DNA of 64,000 nucleotides, taken from the NCBI RefSeq assembly GCF_035556095.1, contig NZ_DATMFT010000016.1, forward strand, positions 93,548 through 157,547, given 5' to 3'. A program made the position numbers and the translations under genes. Under the pieces are notes generated by a model. The model was not told where the DNA came from, searched no databases, and worked only from the letters and a program-made list of their open reading frames with translations. Numbering within the stretch: the first letter of the stretch is position 1; each line of letters begins with the position of its first letter. This DNA is from Parapedobacter sp035556095 (GTDB taxonomy: Bacteria > Bacteroidota > Bacteroidia > Sphingobacteriales > Sphingobacteriaceae). This document shows, one piece after another, positions 33,462 through 42,022 of this stretch.

Positions 33462-34955
33462 ATGAATATTAATGAACTGAACGCGAAACTCGTGTCTGAG
33501 TTGCGTGAAATAGCGAAGCTGATCGGTATCGCCGATGTGGAAAAACTTCGGAAGCATGAGTTGGTGACCAAGATTGTTGAGACAGGTGAAGAGGAAGCCA
33601 GAAATGCGGCATCGGAAGCTGAAGCGGCTCCGGAAGATACCAGCGATGCCGTTGGTGAGCGCCCACGGAAACGTACACGTACCGTGAAATCGGCCGAGCC
33701 GATCAGTGTGCGCAACACCCGTGACGAATTTTCGGGTGATAGCCGGGAGCCGTCGGCACCGGTTGAGAGCCGACCGGAGGCCCCTGCGCCGAAACCTGCC
33801 AATGGCAGCAAGATGGAAGGTCCCACGGGAAACCTCGACTTCGACAATGTAATTGTCAACGAAGGGGTGTTGGAAATTATGCCCGACGGGTATGGTTTCC
33901 TCCGGTCATCAGACTATAATTACCTCACTTCCCCGGATGATATCTACGTTTCCCAATCGCAAATTAAACTTTTTGGTCTCAAAACTGGTGATACCGTGCG
34001 TGGGAGCATCCGGCCACCCAAAGAAGGCGAGAAGTATTTCCCGCTGGTTCGTGTAGAAGCCATCAATGGCCAAAACCCTGCAGAGGTGCGTGACCGGGTA
34101 CCATTTGATTTCCTGACACCGCTGTTTCCAACCGAACGGCTGAAACTTTTTACCGGGCCGGGGAATTATTCCACACGGATCATGGATCTTTTCACACCCA
34201 TCGGCAAGGGACAACGTGGACTTATCGTGGCGCAACCCAAAACGGGTAAGACCATGTTGCTTAAGGACGTGGCTAACGCTATTGCAAAGAACCACCCTGA
34301 GGTATATCTGATTATTCTGCTCATTGACGAACGTCCGGAAGAGGTGACGGATATGGCTCGGAGTGTACGTGCCGAAGTCGTATCCTCTACCTTCGACGAG
34401 CCGGCCGATAGGCACGTGAAAATCGCAAATATCGTATTGGAAAAGGCAAAACGCATGGTAGAGTGCGGACATGATGTGGTTATCTTGCTGGATTCAATCA
34501 CGAGATTGGCCAGGGCATACAATACCGTGGCTCCAGCATCGGGCAAGATCCTCTCAGGCGGTGTGGATGCCAACGCGCTCCATAAACCAAAACGTTTCTT
34601 CGGTGCGGCACGTAATATTGAACACGGCGGTTCGTTGACGATATTGGCGACGGCACTGATTGATACCGGTTCTAAGATGGACGAGGTTATCTTCGAAGAA
34701 TTCAAAGGAACGGGTAACATGGAGCTGCAGCTCGATCGGAAGCTCTCCAACAAACGGGTATTCCCGGCAATCGACCTCATTGCGTCGAGCACGCGTAGGG
34801 ACGACCTACTGAACGATCGGGAGACACTACAGCGGATATGGGTACTGCGCAACCATCTAGCCGATATGAATTCGATGGAAGCCATGGAATTCCTGTTGTC
34901 ACAGATGCGCGGAACGAAGTCGAATGAAGAGTTCCTCATCAGCATGAATGGTTAA
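33462..34955 (+). CDS. rho: Transcription termination factor Rho
   Basis: A hexameric RNA-dependent ATPase that ends transcription. The 497-residue protein has an N-terminal helical domain ('MNINELNAKLVSELREIAKL'), then a low-complexity charged linker of about 75 residues (roughly 50-125), the cold-shock-like RNA-binding domain ('VLEIMPDGYGFLRSSDYNYL'), and the ATPase core. Walker A 'AQPKTGKT' lies at residues 257-264, the Walker B region in 'DVVILLDSITRLARAYN', and the Q-loop/R-loop region in 'SGGVDANALHKPKRFFGAAR'. The long linker is typical of Bacteroidota Rho. A 30-bp palindrome follows immediately after the stop. Confidence 0.98.
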   Translation: MNINELNAKLVSELREIAKLIGIADVEKLRKHELVTKIVETGEEEARNAASEAEAAPEDTSDAVGERPRKRTRTVKSAEPISVRNTRDEFSGDSREPSAPVESRPEAPAPKPANGSKMEGPTGNLDFDNVIVNEGVLEIMPDGYGFLRSSDYNYLTSPDDIYVSQSQIKLFGLKTGDTVRGSIRPPKEGEKYFPLVRVEAINGQNPAEVRDRVPFDFLTPLFPTERLKLFTGPGNYSTRIMDLFTPIGKGQRGLIVAQPKTGKTMLLKDVANAIAKNHPEVYLIILLIDERPEEVTDMARSVRAEVVSSTFDEPADRHVKIANIVLEKAKRMVECGHDVVILLDSITRLARAYNTVAPASGKILSGGVDANALHKPKRFFGAARNIEHGGSLTILATALIDTGSKMDEVIFEEFKGTGNMELQLDRKLSNKRVFPAIDLIASSTRRDDLLNDRETLQRIWVLRNHLADMNSMEAMEFLLSQMRGTKSNEEFLISMNG

Positions 34956-34964
34956 TCATTAATA

Positions 34965-34994
34965 ATGGCTGTAGCATGGCCATGCTACAGCCAT
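34965..34994 (+). terminator. 30-bp perfect palindrome after rho
   Basis: Positions 34965-34994 are a perfect inverted repeat with no spacer, giving up to 13 stem pairs and a 4-base loop in RNA, followed by ATTTTATG. It begins 9 bp after the rho stop and ends 5 bp before the pssA ATG, so it can serve both as a rho terminator and as a structure limiting pssA translation. Confidence 0.65.
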
Positions 34995-34999
34995 ATTTT

Positions 35000-35677
35000 A
35001 TGAAAACGCATATACCCAATTTTATAACCTGCCTGAACCTATTCAGTGGTTGCATTGGGGTAACCTTTGCTTTCGCGGGCCAACTTGATATCGCTGCTTA
35101 TTGTGTACTTGCATCGGGAATCTTTGACTTCTTCGATGGATTGGCTGCGCGTGCATTGGATGTGAAATCGCCCATTGGCAAGGAGCTGGATTCACTGGCC
35201 GATGTAATAAGTTTTGGTTTACTCCCGGGGGCTGTACTCTATAGTATGCTTGGAGTGGCTTGGCCTGACAACGCCTACGTGCCTTACGCCGGGTTTTTGG
35301 TAACCGTTTTTTCGGCGCTCCGACTGGCTAAATTCAATATTGACGATCGGCAGTCGACCGATTTTGTCGGCCTCAATACACCGATGAATGCGTTTTATGT
35401 GATTTCGCTCCCTTTCATAGCAGGTACATACGGAGCTGTTGTGTATCATCCGGTCTTTTTGTTGGGCAGCGTCGTTGTGACATCCTTGTTGCTGGTAAGC
35501 AACGTCCGGCTTTTTTCGTTGAAGCTCAACTCGCTGTCGTGGCGCGAAAACGGCTGGAAATTCGCTTTCTTACTGGTAAGCGCATCCTTGGTTGCCGTGT
35601 TGAAGTTTGCTGCCGCCCCGTTGGTGTTGGTACTTTATTTTCTGTTTTCTTACGCCCATTTCGGGCGGGTACGGTGA
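35000..35677 (+). CDS. pssA: CDP-diacylglycerol-serine O-phosphatidyltransferase
   Basis: An inner-membrane enzyme making phosphatidylserine from CDP-diacylglycerol and serine. A frame opens at 34976 inside the palindrome, but ATG 35000 (MKTHIPNFITCLNLFSGC) is the family start. The CDP-alcohol phosphatidyltransferase motif, D-G-x2-A-R-x8-G-x3-D-x3-D, is visible as 'DGLAARALDVKSPIGKELDS' followed by LAD. About seven hydrophobic helices follow and the 225-residue length is normal. It may be transcribed by read-through from rho or from a promoter inside rho. Confidence 0.93.
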   Translation: MKTHIPNFITCLNLFSGCIGVTFAFAGQLDIAAYCVLASGIFDFFDGLAARALDVKSPIGKELDSLADVISFGLLPGAVLYSMLGVAWPDNAYVPYAGFLVTVFSALRLAKFNIDDRQSTDFVGLNTPMNAFYVISLPFIAGTYGAVVYHPVFLLGSVVVTSLLLVSNVRLFSLKLNSLSWRENGWKFAFLLVSASLVAVLKFAAAPLVLVLYFLFSYAHFGRVR

Positions 35678-35691
35678 GCACGGCGGCCCCA

Positions 35692-36054
35692 TTAGCCAAT
35701 TGTTTTCAAATAAGCATTCAGCTCTCCATATAGCACAGCTAACCTTGGCAACATTGCGGCTAGTTTGGCAGCAATGGCATCAACGTTCTGACGGTGTTTT
35801 GCGTCGTCTTCGATTTCCTGCAATTCCTGGCGCATCTGGTTGGCACCTACGTACGCTAAGGTGGGCTTGATGTGATGGGCTTGTTTGTAGGCGCCTTCCC
35901 AATCTTCCTGCGCTATATAGGTGGCAAGTAGTTCTATGTCTTGCGGGGTCTGTTTGATGAAAAGTTCCAATATCTCTCGGATGAGCTGCGTGTTGCCGCT
36001 GGAAAGATCCATCAGGTAAGCCAAGTCGGCTTGTTCAAAATTCATGTTGTTCAT
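35692..36054 (-). CDS. Hpt (histidine phosphotransfer) domain protein
   Basis: A stand-alone histidine phosphotransfer protein of about 120 residues. The frame extends upstream to 36084, but Met at 36054 (MNNMNFEQADLAYLMDLSSG) or 36045 is the likely start. The phosphoacceptor is His60 in 'YKQAHHIKPTLAYVGANQ', matching the Hpt pattern H-x-x-K-x-x. The whole protein is helical, as expected for a four-helix bundle. It overlaps the 3' end of folK by about 20 bp and is probably co-transcribed with it. The partner hybrid kinase is not in this window. Confidence 0.85.
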   Translation of the reverse strand: MNNMNFEQADLAYLMDLSSGNTQLIREILELFIKQTPQDIELLATYIAQEDWEGAYKQAHHIKPTLAYVGANQMRQELQEIEDDAKHRQNVDAIAAKLAAMLPRLAVLYGELNAYLKTIG

Positions 36055-36553
36055 ATGTATCCGGATTAAAAAGTCGTACGGCAAGCGGATCGGTCGTCTC
36101 GTCCAGCAGCTCGTTGGTTGTTTTCCCCAATACGGGGTGAACGAATCCCGGCGCGATTTCTTGCAACGGCGCTAATGCAAATCGGCGGTCGGGCAAATGC
36201 GGATGGGGTATCTGCAGGTTTACCTCGTCGATGACCTTGTCGGCATAATATAGGATGTCTATGTCAATCAGCCGCGACTCCCATTTGTTTACACGTACCC
36301 GGCCCATCTGTTTTTCGATGGCGTTGATTTTCTTAAGCAGGAAAAGCGGTTCTAATGGGGTTGCAACCTCCACAACTTGGTTGAGGTAATTGGGTTGGTC
36401 TTCATTGCCCCAAGCGTCCGTTTCGTATATTGATGAGGTGCTGCATAGGGTTCCGATTTCCTTGGCGATTTCGCTTCGTGCGCGGTTTAACTGAGCAACC
36501 CTGTCGCCCATGTTTGTACCCAATAATAAAAAGGCGTTCGTTGTAACCAGCAT
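36035..36553 (-). CDS. folK: 2-amino-4-hydroxy-6-hydroxymethyldihydropteridine pyrophosphokinase
   Basis: Catalyses pyrophosphoryl transfer from ATP to 6-hydroxymethyl-7,8-dihydropterin in folate synthesis. The frame extends to 36577, but Met 36553 (MLVTTNAFLLLGTNMGDR) gives the normal N-terminus. The HPPK signature is in 'NKWESRLIDIDILYYADKV', with the two magnesium-binding Asp, and 'PHPHLPDRRFALAPLQEIAP' is the conserved C-terminal segment. About 172 residues, the usual size. It is divergent from sppA. Confidence 0.94.
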   Translation of the reverse strand: MLVTTNAFLLLGTNMGDRVAQLNRARSEIAKEIGTLCSTSSIYETDAWGNEDQPNYLNQVVEVATPLEPLFLLKKINAIEKQMGRVRVNKWESRLIDIDILYYADKVIDEVNLQIPHPHLPDRRFALAPLQEIAPGFVHPVLGKTTNELLDETTDPLAVRLFNPDTYEQHEF

Positions 36554-36724
36554 AAAGCGATATCGATCGATAGGCAAACTTAGGTAAACGGCGATTTATA
36601 TCCAAATAAATAGCGCTGTAACGAATGAGCAGCGTCGTCGTCAAACCTCTACCATGGCCGGAGATGCCATTTGTCAATACAGTGAAGTTTTTCTAAGTTT
36701 GAACAGCTTATAATAGAATCGCAT

Positions 36725-38497
36725 ATGAAGTCATTTTTCAAATACGTACTCGCTACCGTGACGGGTATCGTCATATCGTTCATCCTCTTGTTTGTGGTGG
36801 GTTTAATCGTTATCGGTGCCCTGGTGAGCTCCATGAGTGCCGAGAAGGAGACCACCGTTGCAGCCAACTCATTGTTGCTGATCGACCTTAAACACGACAT
36901 CACGGAACGTACGATCCCCGATCCGTTCGAGGAGCTTGACCTGCCCGGGTTCATTACCGTTAAAAGCTTCGGGTTGAATGATATACTCAAACGCATAGAT
37001 GGGGCTAAGGAAGACGAACGCATCAAGGGCATATGCCTCGACCTCTCTTCCGTATCCGCCAGCTTTGCCACCCTGCAGGAAATCCGTGATGCTCTGCTCG
37101 ATTTCAAAGACTCGGGCAAGTTCATTGTTGCTTACAGCGAGGGTTATACCCAACGCGCCTATTACTTGGCCTCCACCGCCGATCGGGTTTACGTTAACCC
37201 TGAAGGTGCAATAGACTTTAGGGGGCTTGCCTCACAGACCGCTTTTTTGAAAGGTACGCTCGATAAATTGGGCATTGAAGCACAGGTAGTGAAAGTGGGG
37301 ACATTCAAAAGTGCGGTGGAACCGTTTGTATTGGACAAGATGAGCGACGCCAACCGGGAGCAGGTCAGTTCTTTCCTGGGGAGCATTTACGACCATTTCA
37401 TTGCCCAAATCGGAGAGAGTCGCGGCATGACAGCTGATTCATTGCACGCCATTGCGAATGGCTATCTGGTAAGGACCGCAGACGATGCGGTGACCTATGG
37501 ACTGGCCGATGGTAAACGATACAAGGACGAACTCCTAGCCGAGTTGAAAGACTCGCTCAACGTAGATCAAGACAAAGACCTGAATGCCGTGTCGATCTTG
37601 AAGTATAAGCCAACAACATCATCGGTCAGCGCCTCCGCCCGTGATCGTGTTGCGGTGGTATATGCGGTAGGCAGTATTGTATCGGGCGAAGGTAGTGACG
37701 ACATGATCGGTTCGGAACGCATATCGCGTGAGCTACGTAAGGTGCGCCGCGATGATAAGGTGAAGGCCGTGGTATTCCGCGTTAACTCACCCGGTGGTAG
37801 CGCGCTGGCTTCCGACGTCATCTGGCGCGAGGTGGAGTTGTTGAGCCAAGAGAAGCCAATCATCGTATCCATGGGAGATGTAGCTGCATCTGGAGGGTAT
37901 TATATCTCGGCGGCCGCCGATTCGATTTTTGCCGAGCCTAACACAATTACGGGCTCTATTGGTGTCTTTGGCCTCATCCCGAACATGCAGGAACTGTATA
38001 ATGATAAACTGGGTATTACTTTTGACGAGGTGAAGACAGGTAAATATGCTGATTTTTTAGCAAATGTAGACCGACCGCTCACGGCCGATGAACAGCAAAT
38101 TCTCCAAATGCAGGTCAATCAGATCTACGATACATTCCTGCAACGCGTGGCCGATGGCCGCGGCTTATCCAAGGCACAGGTGGATAGCATCGGGCAGGGC
38201 CGCGTATGGAGTGGCCAGCAAGCCGTTGAACACGGGCTGGTAGACCGCTTGGGCAACATTGAGGATGCAATTGCCGCAGCTGCAGATAAAGCCGGCTTGG
38301 ATACCTACCGGATCGTGAGCTATCCGGCCATCAAAAGCCCGTTCGAAGCACTGTTGGGCGGCTCTGCCGACCGTATCAGTACGTGGCTCAGCAAGCGTGA
38401 GTTGGGCGACCACTACCGCTATTACGAGCAAGCAAAAGCGGCGCTGCAATTGCGCGGCATACAGGCCCGGCTTCCATTTACCATGGAGATCTATTAA
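36725..38497 (+). CDS. sppA: Signal peptide peptidase SppA, 67K type
   Basis: A membrane-anchored serine protease that degrades cleaved signal peptides. One N-terminal transmembrane helix (about residues 8-38) is followed by two tandem S49 domains. The catalytic Lys195 is in 'GTFKSAVEPF' and the nucleophile Ser389 in 'GDVAASGGYYISAAAD', matching the long SppA form in which Lys and Ser come from different halves. Length 590 fits. The HMG-CoA lyase gene starts 4 bp after its stop. Confidence 0.95.
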   Translation: MKSFFKYVLATVTGIVISFILLFVVGLIVIGALVSSMSAEKETTVAANSLLLIDLKHDITERTIPDPFEELDLPGFITVKSFGLNDILKRIDGAKEDERIKGICLDLSSVSASFATLQEIRDALLDFKDSGKFIVAYSEGYTQRAYYLASTADRVYVNPEGAIDFRGLASQTAFLKGTLDKLGIEAQVVKVGTFKSAVEPFVLDKMSDANREQVSSFLGSIYDHFIAQIGESRGMTADSLHAIANGYLVRTADDAVTYGLADGKRYKDELLAELKDSLNVDQDKDLNAVSILKYKPTTSSVSASARDRVAVVYAVGSIVSGEGSDDMIGSERISRELRKVRRDDKVKAVVFRVNSPGGSALASDVIWREVELLSQEKPIIVSMGDVAASGGYYISAAADSIFAEPNTITGSIGVFGLIPNMQELYNDKLGITFDEVKTGKYADFLANVDRPLTADEQQILQMQVNQIYDTFLQRVADGRGLSKAQVDSIGQGRVWSGQQAVEHGLVDRLGNIEDAIAAAADKAGLDTYRIVSYPAIKSPFEALLGGSADRISTWLSKRELGDHYRYYEQAKAALQLRGIQARLPFTMEIY

Positions 38498-38501
38498 CGC
38501 G

Positions 38502-39404
38502 ATGGCGGTTGCATCACGGTCACAAGCACGCGGTTACGGTATCAGCAAGGTGTCGATTACCGAATGCCCCCGCGATGCGATGCAGGGTATGCACCGTTTT
38601 ATCCCCACGGCCACCAAAGCCGCATATATCAAACTGCTTCTTGACGTCGGGTTTGATCGGCTCGACTTCGGCAGTTTTGTATCGCCCAAGGCCATTCCGC
38701 AGATGCGGGATACGGCAGCAGTACTGGACCTCTTGGATAGCGTGTTAGCTGAGAAAGTGAGTAAGACCGGGCTCCTTGCCATCGTTGCCAATGTGCGTGG
38801 TGCTGAAGAGGCCGTTCGGCATGCCCATGTGGAGATACTGGGGTTCCCTTTTTCGGTGTCCGAGACCTTCCAACGGCGCAATGCCAACACCACTGTCGCC
38901 CAAGCCCTTGATATGGTAAAGCAAATCGTTGCGATATGCCGCGCCAATAACCGCACACCGCTGGTCTACCTCTCGATGGGCTTCGGAAACCCGTATGGCG
39001 ACCCATGGAGTGCCACGATCTTGGCCGAGTACACCGAAAAGCTGGTGGCGCTGGGTATCCGGCATTTTGCGTTGGCAGACACGGTAGGGAGTTCTACGCC
39101 GGACGTGATTGCCTCATTGTATCCGTATTTGAGAAGTGCGTTTCCCAACATCGAACTAGGTCTCCACCTACACAGCACGCCGGAGGCCGGTCGCGAAAAA
39201 TTGGTTGCCGCACTTGACGCCGGATGTACCCGTTTCGACACCGCCCTGCGGGGTTTTGGCGGATGCCCAATGGCTGCAGACAAGCTGACCGGCAACATCG
39301 CTACCGAGACGTTGCTGCAGTTGCTCGATGAGCGGGGCATCGAGACCAGGCTCGACCGCGACGCATGGGCCGCAGTGCAACGGTATAGCCATGAGGTGTT
39401 TTGA
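38502..39404 (+). CDS. Hydroxymethylglutaryl-CoA lyase
   Basis: Cleaves HMG-CoA to acetoacetate and acetyl-CoA in leucine degradation and ketone-body metabolism. A longer frame begins at 38397 inside sppA, but ATG 38502 follows the sppA stop and gives a normal length of about 300. The DRE-TIM metallolyase features include 'KVSITECPRDAMQG' (the metal and catalytic residues of strand 1, with the usual 'DGLQN' region altered), 'GLHLHSTPEAGREKL' with the HxH metal ligands, and 'ALRGFGGCPMAADKLTGNIA' containing the family-specific GGCP Cys. Pgk follows with its own promoter. Confidence 0.88.
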   Translation: MAVASRSQARGYGISKVSITECPRDAMQGMHRFIPTATKAAYIKLLLDVGFDRLDFGSFVSPKAIPQMRDTAAVLDLLDSVLAEKVSKTGLLAIVANVRGAEEAVRHAHVEILGFPFSVSETFQRRNANTTVAQALDMVKQIVAICRANNRTPLVYLSMGFGNPYGDPWSATILAEYTEKLVALGIRHFALADTVGSSTPDVIASLYPYLRSAFPNIELGLHLHSTPEAGREKLVAALDAGCTRFDTALRGFGGCPMAADKLTGNIATETLLQLLDERGIETRLDRDAWAAVQRYSHEVF

Positions 39405-39429
39405 TTTTCCAATACTTATAGTAGCTTTG
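39400..39429 (+). promoter_or_regulatory. Promoter of pgk
   Basis: TTTG ending at 39403 and TAGCTTTG at 39422-39429 (exact TAnnTTTG) are 18 bp apart. It begins at the HMG-CoA lyase stop codon. The predicted RNA start is about 25 nt before the pgk ATG at 39459. Confidence 0.6.
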
Positions 39430-39458
39430 TTCCCCTTACACATCATTAGCATAATTAT

Positions 39459-40649
39459 ATGAAGACGATAGACGATTTCGATTTTTCCGGAAAAAAAGCC
39501 TTGATACGGGTAGACTTTAACGTCCCCTTGGATGAGCATTACGCCATCACAGACGATAACCGTATACAAGGGGCGACACCAACCATCAAGAAAATCCTGA
39601 ACGATGGAGGTGCGGTGATCCTGATGTCACACTTGGGTAGGCCCAAGGAAGGGCCTTCGGAAAAATTCTCGCTGAAACACATCGTCGCACACCTTTCGGG
39701 TGTATTGGGCGTCGATGTGCAGTTTGCAGACGATTGCATCGGCGACGACGCCTATGCCAAGGCCGCAGCGCTCAAGCCGGGCCAAGTGCTGCTTTTGGAA
39801 AACCTCCGTTTTTACAAGGAAGAGGAAAAGGGCGATGCCGGTTTCGCGGAAAAGCTGGCTAAGCTCGGCGATGTTTATGTCAATGACGCATTTGGTACCG
39901 CACATCGTGCACACGCTTCAACGGCATTGATTGCACAGTTTTTTCCGAAAGCAAAATACTTCGGCTACCTGATGGCGGCCGAGGTGGGCAACGCAGAGCG
40001 CGTATTGCACAGCCCGCAGCGCCCGTTTACCGCCATTATGGGCGGGGCGAAGGTGTCTGATAAACTCGAATTGATTGAGGCACTGCTTGATAAAGTGGAT
40101 AACTTGATCATCGGCGGTGGCATGGCCTACACTTTCGTGAAGGCCCGCGGTGGCGAGATCGGCCAGTCGTTGGTAGAGCTGGACAAGCTCGACCTGGCAA
40201 ACGACTTGGTGAAGAAAGCAAAGAAGAAAGGGGTGAACCTCGTGTTGCCTACCGATTGCCAGATTGCCGATAGGTTTGCGCCTGATTCGCCGGCTTACGA
40301 CGGTCCGAACGACCAGATACCGGCCGATAAGATGGGGCTGGACATCGGTAAGGAGTCGGGCGAACATTTCGCCAAGGTAATCTTGGCTTCCAACACGATT
40401 TTGTGGAATGGTCCGATGGGCGTATTCGAGATGGATAAATTTGCCAAAGGTACCCGGGCGGTGGCCGACGCAGTAGTGGCGGCGACCGAGCGGGGTGCAT
40501 TTTCGCTAATCGGCGGAGGTGACTCCGCGGCGGCGGTAAGCAAATTCGGTATGACCGAGCATGTAAGTTACGTAAGTACCGGGGGTGGTGCCTTACTGGA
40601 ATACATGGAAGGCAAAGAGTTGCCCGGCGTGAAAGCCATCAACGATTAA
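39459..40649 (+). CDS. pgk: Phosphoglycerate kinase
   Basis: Glycolytic enzyme transferring phosphate between 1,3-bisphosphoglycerate and ADP. Signatures: 'KKALIRVDFNVPLDEH' and 'SHLGRPKEGPSEKFSLK' in the N-domain, 'DAFGTAHRAHAS', and in the C-domain 'IMGGAKVSDKLELIEALLDK', 'LWNGPMGVFEMDKFAKGT' and 'GGGDSAAAVSKFG'. The 396-residue length is standard. It has its own promoter and is followed by a GC-rich terminator with a TTCG loop. Confidence 0.98.
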   Translation: MKTIDDFDFSGKKALIRVDFNVPLDEHYAITDDNRIQGATPTIKKILNDGGAVILMSHLGRPKEGPSEKFSLKHIVAHLSGVLGVDVQFADDCIGDDAYAKAAALKPGQVLLLENLRFYKEEEKGDAGFAEKLAKLGDVYVNDAFGTAHRAHASTALIAQFFPKAKYFGYLMAAEVGNAERVLHSPQRPFTAIMGGAKVSDKLELIEALLDKVDNLIIGGGMAYTFVKARGGEIGQSLVELDKLDLANDLVKKAKKKGVNLVLPTDCQIADRFAPDSPAYDGPNDQIPADKMGLDIGKESGEHFAKVILASNTILWNGPMGVFEMDKFAKGTRAVADAVVAATERGAFSLIGGGDSAAAVSKFGMTEHVSYVSTGGGALLEYMEGKELPGVKAIND

Positions 40650-40656
40650 AAAGATC

Positions 40657-40674
40657 AAGCGGCTTCGGCCGCTT
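40657..40674 (+). terminator. pgk terminator
   Basis: AAGCGGC and GCCGCTT pair across a TTCG tetraloop, 7 bp after the pgk stop, followed by a short T-rich stretch. Confidence 0.75.
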
Positions 40675-40908
40675 TCAATCGAATTAAATTATGGTGACAT
40701 TAACTACTCATTGTTCCATATTCATATTAGTGGTGTGATTAATGGTCAAGGGCATGTGTTTGAGAAGGGAAGAAAGTACGATTCTTTTTTGATTAAACGC
40801 AGATTAAAATAATTTCGTAGCGTTAACTGCGGTATTGCAGGTGAAACCCATTCTGGTTATAGGGGATAAGACAGAACTGGTGGGATTTATTTAACAATTT
40901 GAATAAAC

Positions 40909-41637
40909 ATGAGCATTTTTTTTAAAATTTGCCACCTATTTGTTGTTATGATAACGCTACGCCTTGATTCTGCATGCGCCCAGCTCCAATATGAGCGTAA
41001 AGGGATGGTGGAGAAAGAAGCTCTTCTTGTATATTTGGTGGGTGGTCAGAATATTCTAGTGCCCAGCCTGCCGCCCGCGGCCGATAGCATTGATGCACAA
41101 GGGAAAGCTATTAAGCGCTTCACCATGGGGTCTGCCGAAGATTATTTTTCCTATCAAATGCTGCCAAATGATAAAAAACTCCGGAATGGAGACCCGATAC
41201 CGATAGCACTACATTTCAGAGACCTCGTAGGCAATAACCCATACATCTATATGTTTAATGACGTCTACCTATCTTCAGTGGTGAACGGATCACAAAATGA
41301 GTTTTATCACTCGATAGGGCATACATTTTCGGGAGCAGAACCTGAACCCCAAATCGACATGGATGAACTCAAGGTATCAAACGATGTATTTATTTGGTAT
41401 AACAGATCATATGTCGGCAAATTCTGGGTACTTAAAGGTGAATGGGAAGCATTTGAAGTTAATGAAAAGCCAACGTTTTTACAAGGCATAACTCCAAATA
41501 CCCTGCAATTTGACCACTATAACGTCTTCCTATTAAAAAAGATCATCAGCATAGAACCAGTGACCAAAGTCGTCGGAAAACCGGATGTTATTGAAGCTGT
41601 CGAGGGGCAAATTCCCTCAACGAAGCCAAAAAATTGA
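40909..41637 (+). CDS. Secreted protein of unknown function
   Basis: I do not recognise this 242-residue protein. It starts with a signal peptide (MSIFFKICHLFVVMITLRL, cut near CAQ). The mature part has no Cys and shows alternating beta segments such as 'HFRDLVGNNPYIYMFNDVYL' and 'FIWYNRSYVGKFWVLKGEWE', ending in a Pro/Lys-rich tail. It is the first gene of an AT-richer patch that differs from its housekeeping neighbours. The Cys-rich gene starts 33 bp downstream. Confidence 0.55.
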   Translation: MSIFFKICHLFVVMITLRLDSACAQLQYERKGMVEKEALLVYLVGGQNILVPSLPPAADSIDAQGKAIKRFTMGSAEDYFSYQMLPNDKKLRNGDPIPIALHFRDLVGNNPYIYMFNDVYLSSVVNGSQNEFYHSIGHTFSGAEPEPQIDMDELKVSNDVFIWYNRSYVGKFWVLKGEWEAFEVNEKPTFLQGITPNTLQFDHYNVFLLKKIISIEPVTKVVGKPDVIEAVEGQIPSTKPKN

Positions 41638-41669
41638 CGATTATATTTCTTGATCTAGACAGGTTATAA

Positions 41670-41969
41670 ATGCCTGAAAAATTGACACCCGCAGAATCTG
41701 AAGCGCTGTATACCAATGATAAAGAAATGGGGGATGCCAATTTCATCAATAACGATACCCGATGCTATGGATATTACTTTTCCTATCCACAAGCAAAATG
41801 TGTTGAGGGCGTTGAACCGCCTGATCCTCAGCCTAAGATAACTGCTTGTATAGGGAAAAATCGGTATGATGATTGTTCGTGGATCGATGATGAAGGCCAA
41901 CCCCAGGACGGACGATGTGATTCCCGATTTGTTAGTGAGTTGTATTGTATTGATACTATATATACATAG
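41670..41969 (+). CDS. Small Cys-rich protein, possibly a fragment
   Basis: A 99-residue frame with six Cys in the pattern C-x12-C-x16-C-x8-C-x13-C-x9-C (approximate), including 'TRCYGYYFSYPQAKC' and 'DDCSWIDDEGQPQDGRC'. The pattern recalls small exported Cys-rich peptides encoded beside TlpA-like thioredoxins in Bacteroidota, but those begin with a signal peptide and this one does not. An in-frame stop sits directly before the ATG, so the N-terminal part may have been lost. It lies between the orphan secreted protein and the TlpA-like gene, co-directional with both. Confidence 0.45.
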   Translation: MPEKLTPAESEALYTNDKEMGDANFINNDTRCYGYYFSYPQAKCVEGVEPPDPQPKITACIGKNRYDDCSWIDDEGQPQDGRCDSRFVSELYCIDTIYT

Positions 41970-42022
41970 TCACTTTACTCCTGCAGATTTTTTTAAATTT
42001 TGCCGGGGTTTAAATCAAGATA

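Noticed and set aside
34166..34945. A 259-codon minus-strand frame opposite rho
   Set aside because: It is antisense to the conserved ATPase core of rho, is low in complexity (many Ser) and has no recognisable domain.
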